DNA of 64,000 nt from Branchiostoma floridae (Eukaryota; Chordata; Leptocardii; Amphioxiformes; Branchiostomatidae): NCBI RefSeq assembly GCF_000003815.2, contig NC_049983.1, forward strand, positions 10,793,482 to 10,857,481, in the 5' to 3' direction. The notes under the pieces are model-generated. The model was given only the letters and a program-made list of their open reading frames with translations, had not been told where the DNA came from and did not search any database. Numbering within the stretch: position 1 is the stretch's first letter; each line of letters starts with the position of its first letter. The position numbers and the translations under genes were made by a program. Shown here one piece after another: positions 10,101 through 22,100 of this stretch.

Positions 10101-13100
10101 CAAAGTTACTCATGCAGGATGTTTTCTACTTATTTTTTAAAAATCTTTTTACTTGGTTTCGACTTACTTTTTAAAATCTTTTTACTATAAATACACTTTC
10201 GACTTATTTTTTAAAATCTTTTTACTTGGTTTCGACTTATTTTCTAAAATCTTTTTACTATAAAAAAATTCGACTTATTTTTAAAAATGTTTTTACTTGG
10301 TTTCGACTTATTTTTAAAAATGTTTTTACTTGGTTTCGACTTATTTTTAAAAATGTTTTTACTTACTAATTGGTTTCGACTTATTTTTAAAAATCTTTTT
10401 ACTATAAAAAAACTTTCGACTTATTTTTAAAAATCTTTTTACTTGGTTTCGACTCATTATCTATTTTTTAAAATCTTTTNNNNNNNNNNNNNNNNNNNNN
10501 NNNNNNNNNNNNNNNNNNNNNNNNNNNNNNNNNNNNNNNNNNNNNNNNNNNNNNNNNNNNNNNNNNNNNNNNNNNNNNNNNNNNNNNNNNNNNNNNNNNN
10601 NNNNNNNNNNNNNNNNNNNNNNNNNNNNNNNNNNNNNNNNNNNNNNNNNNNNNNNNNNNNNNNNNNNNNNNNNNNNNNNNNNNNNNNNNNNNNNNNNNNN
10701 NNNNNNNNNNNNNNNNNNNNNNNNNNNNNNNNNNNNNNNNNNNNNNNNNNNNNNNNNNNNNNNNNNNNNNNNNNNNNNNNNNNNNNNNNNNNNNNNNNNN
10801 NNNNNNNNNNNNNNNNNNNNNNNNNNNNNNNNNNNNNNNNNNNNNNNNNNNNNNNNNNNNNNNNNNNNNNNNNNNNNNNNNNNNNNNNNNNNNNNNNNNN
10901 NNNNNNNNNNNNNNNNNNNNNNNNNNNNNNNNNNNNNNNNNNNNNNNNNNNNNNNNNNNNNNNNNNNNNNNNNNNNNNNNNNNNNNNNNNNNNNNNNNNN
11001 NNNNNNNNNNNNNNNNNNNNNNNNNNNNNNNNNNNNNNCATAAAAAAACTTTCGACTTATTTTTAGAAATCTTTTTACTTGGTTCCGATTTATTTTAAAA
11101 ATGTTTTTACTTGGTTTCGACTCATTTTTTAAAATCTTTTTACTTGGTTTCGACTTATTTTCTAAAATCTTTTTACTATAAAAAAATTCGACTTATTTTT
11201 AAAAATGTTTTTACTTGGTTTCGACTTATTTTTAAAAATGTTTTTACTTGGTTTCGACTTATTTTTAAAAATGTTTTTACTTACTAATTGGTTTCGACTT
11301 ATTTTTAAAAATCTTTTTACTATAAAAAAACTTTCGACTTATTTTTAAAAATCTTTTTACTTGGTTTCGACTCATTATCTAAAATCTTTTTACTAACTTT
11401 CGACTTATTTTTCAAAATCTTTTTACTTGGTTTCGACTAATTTTCTAAAATATTTTTACTTGGTTTCGACTTATTTTTTTAAATCTTTTTACTCGGTTTC
11501 GACTTATTTTCAAAAATCTTTTTACTTGGTTTCGACATATTTTTAAAAAAATCTTTTAACTTGGTTTCGACTTATTTTTACAAATCTTTTTACTTGGTTT
11601 CGACTTATTTTTTAAAATCTTTTCACTATAAAAAAAAACTTTCGACTTATTTTTTAAAATCTTTTTACTTGGTTTCGACTAATTTTCTAAAACATTTTTA
11701 ATTGGCTTCGACATATTTTTTAAAATCTTTTTACTTGGTTTCGACTTATTTTTTAAAATCTTTTTACAAAAAAAAAAATTTCGACTTATTTTTAAAATCT
11801 TTTTACTTGGTTTCGACTTATTTTTAAAAATCTTTTTACTATAAAAAACTTTTGACTTATTTTTAAAGATCTTTTTACCATAAAAAAAATTTCGACTTAT
11901 TTTTAGAAATCTTTTTACTTGGTTCCGATTTATTTTAAAAATGTTTTTACTTGGTTTCGACTCATTTTTTAAAATCTTTTTACTTGGTTTCGACTTATTT
12001 TCTAAAATCTTTTTACTATAAAAAAAATTCGACTTATTTTTAAAAATGTTTTTACTTGATTTCGACTTATTTTTAAAAATGTTTTTACTTGTTTTCGACT
12101 TATTTTTAAAAATATTTTTACTTGGTTTCGACTTATTTTTAAAAATCTTTTTACTATAAAAAAACTTTCGACTTATTTTTTAAAATCTTTTTGCTATAAA
12201 AACTTTTGACTTATTTTTAAAAATCATTTTACTTGGTTTCGACTTATTTGCTAAAATCTTTTTACTAACTTTCGACTTATTTTTAAAAATCTTTTTACTT
12301 GGTTTCGACTAATTTTCTAAAATATTTTTAATTGGTTTCGACTTATTTAAAAAAATCTTTTTACTATAAAAAAATCTTTCGACTTATTTTTTAAAATCTT
12401 TTTACTTGGTTTCGATTTATTTTTTAAAATTCTTTTTACTTGGTTTCGACTTATTTTTAAAAATCTTTTTACTTGGTTTCGACTTATTCTTTACAATTAT
12501 TTTACTATAAAAAACTTTCGACTTATTTTTAAAAATCTTTTTATTGTTGTTTTCAATCGTACCTTTTGATAAAGGGCGATTGGTCTATTCAACATATGAG
12601 AAAGAGATATGCTATCGATTTATGCCTCTTTTCCTAGTGTGCCATAGGCTACACCTGCCTTGGGGTGCTTGATTGACGGGACATGTGCGTGACCGGTGCA
12701 TGAACCCCAGAGTTGACCCCGGGGTCGTCACGCTGAGGACTGCGTTCAGGCGAAGTAATCTTGCAATAACATCTTAGGCACGTAATGTGTCATTCAACCG
12801 GTCACTGTAGTTTTCCGCCTTGACAAATAAAATTTTGCATAGTCATTAATATTAATTGTATTTACATCGTTTTTACCGAATCATGGCCGAGAAATTTGCA
12901 TATACTAGCCAAATTTCTGTGTGTAGGCGGGACTCAAACAGTTACAGAATAACACAGACCAACTCCTCGGTTCCAGGGGGCGACCTGCCCGAAGAAAACT
13001 CTACAACAGACCTGGGAACCCCCTGAGTCTCCGCGCGATGAAATTTATAGAGATCAGGGTAGCATCCAGGCTACCAGTCTCTGGGAGTTCTTCCACTTTT

Positions 13101-16100
13101 ATTTTGGGAATTGTACCGCTGAGGAGTCCGCTGTAGCTCCTAGACTTTTTCATAGAGTCTAGAGACGTGTTGCCGCCCGTCGGATCACCACAATATGTTT
13201 TGTGCCGGAAGTAAACAGGCAAGGACAGTACTTCTAAAAATTTGGGCAGAAAACGAGGTAGGTGTTTTTTTAATGTGACTGTGTTCGACTAACGCCGGCG
13301 GCATATGTCCATAAAAGGACCCAGTCGGACAGTTTGGGGGGAACGAAAAGTACGTTACAAATGATAACAAATGAGAACAAAAAACGAGCAAACTCCAATT
13401 CCCTTGTAAAAAAAACTTAAGGTATGTATGGGTATGATCAACGTTAATAGGTACGTTTTCATTATGGTGGCCATCATGCCGATGCAACATTCGTAATTTC
13501 TCTTCTTTTGGGCTGTTTGATTTTTTTTAAATTTGTGGGTTCGACATCTCTCACGCACCCCGGCCATCAAGCACTAATCTGAAGGGGCTATTGTTTCTTG
13601 TCCGTAATCTGGGACGTTGTCCGTAATCTGGGACGCAGTGTAACCATATCCACATTCCAGATGTTTCACGTCGAGTTTGCGTGGGGTTGTGCAATATACA
13701 GATCAGATTGTGTTAGAACTATGGTGTTTTTCTATGTTTCGAGAATATGTTCACGCTTTCAAGTTTGGTGCAATTCCTTTTTTTTTGTACATGTCAACTC
13801 AGCAGACACGAGGTTGGGGCTGCAGGTGGGTTAAAACCAGGTGCAGGATGATGGGACGACGAGGAGCGGAGATCAGATTAAGCTACCGGTGGTCGACAAG
13901 GCAAGTCCGAGGAACCGGTCGCCGACGTAGCCAGGAAGCCATAGTTCCAACAGCCTCTACACAATTCCCCAACTCCAGAGCTGACGCCACCCCAAGGAAA
14001 GCATGAAGGTGGGTTTCACCCGTATCATTGTTAGCTTAATGCAAATTTTAAGACCTGCTTCCAATACCATATTCTGCACGCCCCACGTAGTGAACAATCG
14101 TAGAAACCCTGAGGCAGACGCTTCGGTAAATTTTAAAGTTTTTCTCGTTGTATTTTAGGTACCGCTTTTATTGCCACATTTTGTCCGCTCCACATGGTGA
14201 ACGTCATAATTCCATTCGTCGAAAATCCCTATAAAGGCAGGTCTGACATTCTTTGCCAACTTTTTAAAAACAATAAAACACAATGGGGTCACAGGGCATA
14301 TATATATATATATAACTTTGTTGGTAGCGTCACTATTTACCCGTAATTTTGCTATTCAAAACAACGATTTACTTTCTCAAATTACGTCTTTTTCAAACAT
14401 CAGACACACTTGCACGAGTTAGCATCGGCAGTCACATTCCATCTGTGCACTATCGGTAGCTGCGATCAAAATATGGTTGGGCCTAGGGTTCTAGACAAAT
14501 ATACTCAGAATTGCATGCAATAAATACTTGTTCAAATGACTTCAAACGTGGTGAAAATTACACGCGGCAAGGAAAGTGTTCATTTTCTGACAATTGAAGG
14601 TACCTGGTGTGCTTGTATGACAACCGTCGAAAAGGAAAGGCCTATACTAGTTTTATACAGCTAGTAATTTCTAAGTATGTAAGATTCATTCATTAATGGA
14701 TCATCGGGGTTTTAACCAGTAGATAAAAAGGTAGCAGATGCAAGTTAAAAGACTGGCTCGTTAAAAATGATAATGTACACAAAAAAAGTTGAAACGTTTC
14801 CAGTACACCAAGAGTCCTGATCGAACGTGTCCGTGACTCACCGTGATTCACCGTTAACGCGTTAATTTGACGTTCTGGTCAGGTCTAATTATCGCAAGTG
14901 TTCTGATACGTGTATGTAAAGGGTTAGTGTGTGACCACAATCGTTTCCCTCTCATAGCAAAGAAAATGGAATGTAAATAATATAACGAACTGTCCCTTAA
15001 AATGTTTGAGTTGTCAGAAGAGCGCAGTTGGTAGTTTCAATTACAGAGAATCACGTCGCAGCTTACTACGGGTCACTAAGTCGTCACCCACCTGTCAGTT
15101 AGCCGCACAGCTGCATCGGGATTATGTTTCTCACATCACAGGGAAGGTTAATAACAGTGACATTAAGGGCGTGTGAACAGCTCAGGTCAGCTAGTGTAGT
15201 TTATAAACAATCAACTTGCATGCCACACTGTTACGTGAAATTTACAGTAGAGTTACAGTAGAGTTACGTGAAATTTGTTAGTATTTACAGTTACGCTGCC
15301 CTGTCATATCACATGTCAACGCACTAGAATACCCTCAAAAACGTATTACTATAACGCCTGTGCACATGTGTATTTTTTCACTCATGTTATTATGCGTAGC
15401 TTTGTCTGCTAGCCAAATTTTCTCACCACAATGCAGGAAATAGCGTTTCAAGGGGTCAATAGTTCAAACTGTTCCCGGGGAGAATACCCTCAGTCTCACT
15501 TGTCACGCCTTCCATGCTGCACATGCTGAAAATTCGGCCAATAATATTTCGCCCAAACCTTAAAAGTAAGAAATTCACTGCCGCCGCCTCTAAAAAATGT
15601 TCGTCGTCACTTCCAAACAACATAAAATTAATACTTTGATGCAGAACTAGCTAACTTAAGATAGTTGAATCCAACTCTAAGTGTTGAAGTAAGCCTCACG
15701 AGGTAACGTAATTCGTAATACATTAGTATCATTCGCGTGCAATACCCTGTACAGGGAAACTAATATAGTATGTTACACAAAATAGCGCAATCACGTGAAT
15801 GGAATGTTTGGAGAATATGTCTTGTGTGATTCTTTTATTTTTTTCTTGTCAGATTGGCAGACGTGAGGTCAGGGCTGCTATGTAGGATGGGTTGAAACCA
15901 GGAGTAGGATGATCATGAAAAAAGGGACGACTAAGAGCGGAGATGAGATGAAGCGACAGGTGGTTGACAAGTCACGCCTGGCCGAGGAACTGGTCATTCA
16001 AACATGCAGGAATATTCTTGAGAGACATTTCAATGTTTTAAAAGCCTAACGAAGCACTTTTGTATGGAACAGTTAGGTTTCCGTAGAAATCAAGAATAAA

Positions 16101-19100
16101 TTTTGCTTCTCCAACGTTCTTTGCGGATAAGCCTCAACACGATATTTTCGCGAACAGAACATCTGGGTAAACATCACAGTAGTTCCAATCGGTAATAATG
16201 ATCTGGGTGAAACCCACCTTCATATTTTCGCTGGCACGATGTTGGTCCTGGAGTTGTTCTGTGGCTTCCTCTGGTTAGCTATTAGGTCGGCGGTTTGTTC
16301 AAAGCGACCAGTTCCTCGGCCAGGCGTGACTTGTCAACCACCTGTCGCTTCATCTCATCTCCGCTCTTCGTCGTCCCTTTTTTTCATGATCATCCTACTC
16401 CTGGTTTCAACAAATCCTACAGCCCTGACCTCACGTCTGCCGTTTTTGTCGGGAAAGTCGGAAAATAAGAGTCCGGTCCAGTTTCGATGATTTCGACAGG
16501 GATTTGAATATCGTTTATCGAATACCGTCCCTTTCCCTCGTCTCCACTATGGAATAACCCATGGTTGCTGAGCAATGACATTCACTGCCTAGTGTTCATA
16601 TTGCGTAATGCAGATGAAAGGCCAAGCCAAGCTGACTCCCAGCCAAGCAGTCATTTCGCTGCCAGACAGAGAGGAGAAAAGCCACGCCACGGGTCTTTAG
16701 CTGGTCTCTGATGATTAATAACACCTGCTGCCATGAAGTCAACACACTCCCTTTCACTTCGGTAAGTAACTCAGCTTCCACTTCTGCGTAGCGAAGAGGA
16801 TCTTAGAAAAGTTCCTTTGTCTGGTTTGATCAGAGCCAGGTATACAAATTAGTAGTTTATCAAAGATTATCAAATTGTTAGCTTCGTACTTTTTTTTAAT
16901 TTGTACGTAAATGCACTTGACCTGTTCTTTTTGTCAGTAAAGATTATCAAATTGTTAGCTTCGTACTTTTTTTAAATTGTACGTAAATGCACTTGACCTG
17001 TTCTTTTTGTCAGAATATATATATATATATGTTTTAAAAATGGGATATACACATGTGCACATGTTCGCACATGTCTACACGCGGCGGGGTTATACCGCAC
17101 CTTACGGGGTGATATACCCTTTCGCTGGCTGATACGGTATGAAGGTTCGCCAGGCCTCCAACCGGGTGATTTGAAGTGAATCACCAACTCCAGACAGAAA
17201 GGTTTTGCTCCATCTCACACCGCACCATCGCACGTGTGGGGTTCTTTAACGTGCATAGGGTGTGACTATCCCCATACACGGGACCTCCATGTAACGTCCT
17301 ATCCGAGGGAGGATCTTAGAAAAGTTCCTTTGTCTGGTTTGATCAGAGCCAGGTATACAAATTAGTAGTTTATCAAAGATTATCAAATTGTTAGCTTCGT
17401 ACTTTTTTTTAATTTGTACGTAAATGCACTTGACCTGTTCTTTTTGTCAGTAAAGATTATCAAATTGCCACTAGATACTAGTTTAATTTGTACGTAAATG
17501 CACTTGACCTGTTCTTTTTGTCAGTATATATATATATATATGTTTTAAAAATGGGATATATCTTGTGGTATGCAGTGTCCGGAAAACAACGTCGTTTGGG
17601 TTGTCTCCCGAGGATTCCGTCCCAGATTTCGGACATTGTGTGTAACAGTAGAACACAATAGGGCTACGGAACTGCTAAACTGTAATGATATATCTCATTT
17701 TCAAAACAGATATGTATTCAATTTGATTCCTTCTAAAGGGATATATTATTACATTTCTTATTATTCTTACTCTATTTCTTATAATTCTTATTCTTATTCA
17801 AAAGCGAAGTATCATTTTGAAATAGCTTGGATATTTCAATCGGCTAGAGCGTTCAAGTTGATATACGTGTGCATGTTCTCTCTCAATCTCTGCACAGGTC
17901 GGGCAAGAGAGATAAACACGGGCAAGACCGACTCCTCCCGCCGCAACGGACGTCGCTGATGGCTTGCGCTGGAAGACGAGCTGTATCACTGTGGGGAAGG
18001 ACGCCCGTATGCAAATTGCAACAACTGACGGGACCAAGGCTGGGAGCCATGCAAAATCCGGAACAACGTCGCCCTAAGGAGCAAGGCCATGAGAGGAAAA
18101 TGCCAGACCGGAGCAGAGCCGCGTACAGCCAAGATTGCGCTGCTACAACTATGGAAATACTGACGCCAGTTTATGGACTGATGTACACGTATTGTCTGCA
18201 TTACTAGTATTTGACTTTACAGACACAAATACGTATTGTCTAGTCTATTATGTGTATCAAAGAATATACAAGTAATGTAATTGACTCAGACGACGACGGT
18301 CCAAATCAAACCATGTGCGGATTTACGAATGGTGCAAATCCCATACAGACGCACGTAAGGTCTCATTGATGAGTTTTTAACTGCATTGGGAGTAATGGCA
18401 TGCAAAAATACGTGTTTCACACGGGCGCGTACAAAATGAACGCACTTGAAATATGTTTATTCTATTTATTCTTTGTTGCGCTCATTTACGTTTTATCTTG
18501 TAAAAAATTTACGACAACAGCTAAACATTCAGTCTTATATGACAATTAGAACATGCATGAAGTTAGTACACACCGCAACGGGGACTGCACAACTCAGAAC
18601 TGTGTGCCTCCGACCCAGACCGCAGCTACCGAACATTGCCTGCTAATTTCTTGAAGTAGAAAGAAACTTTCACCAATCTAACGTTAGAGATCAGTTGGGC
18701 TGGATAAAAGGAAAATTCTCATCGCTACAAAAACACCTCCGTGCAGCCGCTTACTTTTTTGGGCCGTAATTTGGAGTAATACATCAACGGGACCTTACAA
18801 ATATTATGTATGCAAGCTGATGTTGCATTTCAGTCCATCACTTGCAACAAGCTAGATACAACGCAATGGTTGCTGTATGTACCGGCATGTATTAGTCTAT
18901 ATTGTGCCATGATTATCATTCTCAGACGGTTTCCGGTAATTCGTTAAATTTGATAATGTGAACTGCAACAGACCGAGATAAAGTACTAGTAACAATGTTG
19001 TGTGATGTGAGCGGACAGCTGTGTAACTGTCTGTCAGGTAAGACAGAATATAAAGACGAGAGATTTATTTCTAAGGCAATTCAGGAGAGCAACAGACCGA

Positions 19101-22100
19101 GTGACATAGCATTATGACGTCGCAGTTAGTATACGTTCAAAGTCTCCCGTGCCCAGTGTACGGAAATCCCTATCTCTGTGTCATTTCTTTATCGTTAACG
19201 TGGTCGTCTTCAAATCAGAATCCAAAAGAATTAGTTACATGTCCAAGAATACCATTGTTTATCAGAGGAAGAAAATCGTTGTCAGAAACATCGGTAAACA
19301 TTTATTTTAATTCTGAATCATTAACCATATCAAATTCTACTTTGTTGAATTCCAAAACCGCCCTGTCAAGGCATATCATTACATATTGTAAGAAGCAAAA
19401 CTTAATATACAAAAATGAACAGCTATGACTCATATAACATTTTAATCTCATGCAAAACCACTACCTCACCACAACACTGACTGACCATCATTGTTGTGCG
19501 GCTGTCGTCGCTACTATGGAATGTCTTTCCGACAAGTCCACAAGTCCACAAAGCTCACAACATTAAACAGCATCGTTAACACATCAAGATCGCATATAAA
19601 ACCACCATCCCATTGTTGTTGTTTTGTTGTCTTTGTTTAAAACAGACTAATCATCTGTTGTGCGGCTGTCGTCCCTACATGTCTTTCCGACAAGTCCGTC
19701 ACAACAAGTTCACAACGTTCCACAGCATCGTTACCACCATCCCATTGTTGTTGTTTTGTTGTCCTTGTTTAAAACAGACTAATCATCTGTTGTGCGGCTG
19801 TCGTCCCTACTGGTCTTTCCGACAAGTCCGTCACAACAAGTTCACAACGTTCCACAGCATCGTTACCACCATCCCATTGTTGTTGTTTTGTTGTCCTTGT
19901 TTAAAACAGACTAATCATCTGTTGTGCGGCTGTCGTCCCTACATGTCTTTCCGACAAGTCCGTCACAGCAAGTTCACATATTCCACAGCATCGTTAACAC
20001 ATCAAAATCGCATATAAAACCACCATCCCATGGCCATTGTTGTTGTTCTTTTGTTGTCCTTCCTTAAAACCGACTAATCATCTGTTGTGCGGCTGTCGTC
20101 CCTACATGTCTTTCCGACAAGTCCGTCACAGCAAGTTCACATATTCCACAGCATCGTTAACACATCAAAATCGCATATAAAGCCACCATCCCATGGCCAT
20201 TGTTGTTGTTGTTTTGTTGTCCTTGTTTAATACAGACTAATCATCTGTTGTGCGGCTGTCGTCCCTACATGTCTTTCCGACAAGTCCGTCACAGCAAGTT
20301 CACAATATACCACAGCACCGTTAACACATCAAAATCGCATAAGAAACAACCATCTCATTGTTGTTGTTTTGTTGTCCTTGTTACAAACAAACCGTGAAAC
20401 TGTGGTGCCTATATCCTCCGACAAGCCCGCAACAACAAGCTCAAAACATAACCACAGCTTCCCCAAGATGCCCCAATCCCAGCATGCCCCACACCAAACA
20501 TGACGACACATTTCCCAACATGCCTCACACAACATGGCACCAACTTTCCCGGCATGCCTCACTCCCAGCATGCCTCACTCCCAGCATGCCTCACTCCCTT
20601 GACATCATCCAACATGGCGGCGCCCTATAATACAACATGGCGGCGCCCTACTCCGCTAACGAAAACAAAACAGGTTGTGCTATCGCAAACCTGTAATAAA
20701 AGGCAGATATGAAATTTAGGTTACTGTTTTCAACCTTAAGACAGGACCAGGTCTGTCTAAATGATCTTAAGATTTAGGTCAAACCTATTTTCCTCTACTT
20801 CCAAATTGTCTTAATTGGCCCCTAACTGCATGTAAATAGTGGGTGTGTTTGTGTAGAGATTTAAGGGTAACTTTATATATTAGCAAGGAGGCAAGAACAG
20901 GGGACATAGTACTTTGATAATGTTACATGATATATGTTGTGGCGTAAACAAATCAAGATAGTATGAGATGATAGACTTGGCCCCCTCTGGCATCTAGCAG
21001 ATAGAAACTGCAGTTTGGACACTTATTGCTTGCACACACACACACACACACACACACATGGTGCTACACACTATCAGACTTGCACTCATATGCACAGACA
21101 TGTACACAATACACACATGTGTGGGCAATACACAGACAGAGACAATACACACACACTATACACACACTATACACACACACAGACAATATACAGACAATAC
21201 ACACACACACACACACACACAGACAATACACAGACAATACACACAGACAGAGACAATACATACACACAGATAAAACACACACAGACAATACACATACATA
21301 TAGATAAGACATCCAAAGACAAACCAAAAACAATACTACACCCTGTATATTATGGACATTGTATAAGCAGACTTACAACATGTAATAGTGAAGGCCAATG
21401 ATGGATGTATGTTTCACCTATCATTGACAGCCAAGCCTCCATTTTTCAAACCTTGTGAAGCCCTGTTTATGTATACCCCTGGAGGTTCCACTTTATGTAC
21501 TGAAACTTCCATAACGGGCATACATGTACTGCAAGGGAGGGAAAGTATAGAACATTTACAACTCCAGGCAAAGTAGCAAATTGTGTGTTTGTTTTGACAT
21601 CCAGTGAGTGAGTGAGTGATTTATTTCAAGCATGTAATTAGGAATAGGACTGATGAAATATTTTCACATACGTAGACATTAAAATCCGTAAGTTGAAGTA
21701 GAGTGGTGTGCTGTCTATGATCTTGATAGTTCTTTATTATAAACAATTGTTTATGTCATTGCCTGTCCAAATGCCAGATTTAACGATGATATGTAAACTT
21801 ACTACAAGACTAGAATACTGAACTATAACAGACAACTGTACGACCCAACGTTTACATTTCTGTAAAACCTCTCATCTGTAAATGACATCATCGGTCTTAC
21901 TCTGGGTGTGAACAGGATGTCCATATTTGGTGCCGGCCTGATAAGTGCATCTTAAGTTAAACCTGTTGCCAGGGGGACTAAAGGACTGTGGGACTCACAT
22001 GTATGTAAAGAACAGGGACAGAAGGAATGTAGGTTTCTAAGGCTTGGCAGTGTACATCTGGTTAATGGTAGATCACGAGTCTCAGAGCTACTGGTCAGTC

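Noticed and set aside
10443-11066. Open frames across 10443-11066 on both strands
   Set aside because: They consist almost entirely of N from the assembly gap.
21026-21333. Long Thr/His-rich and Val/Cys-rich frames
   Set aside because: Translations of the CA microsatellite.
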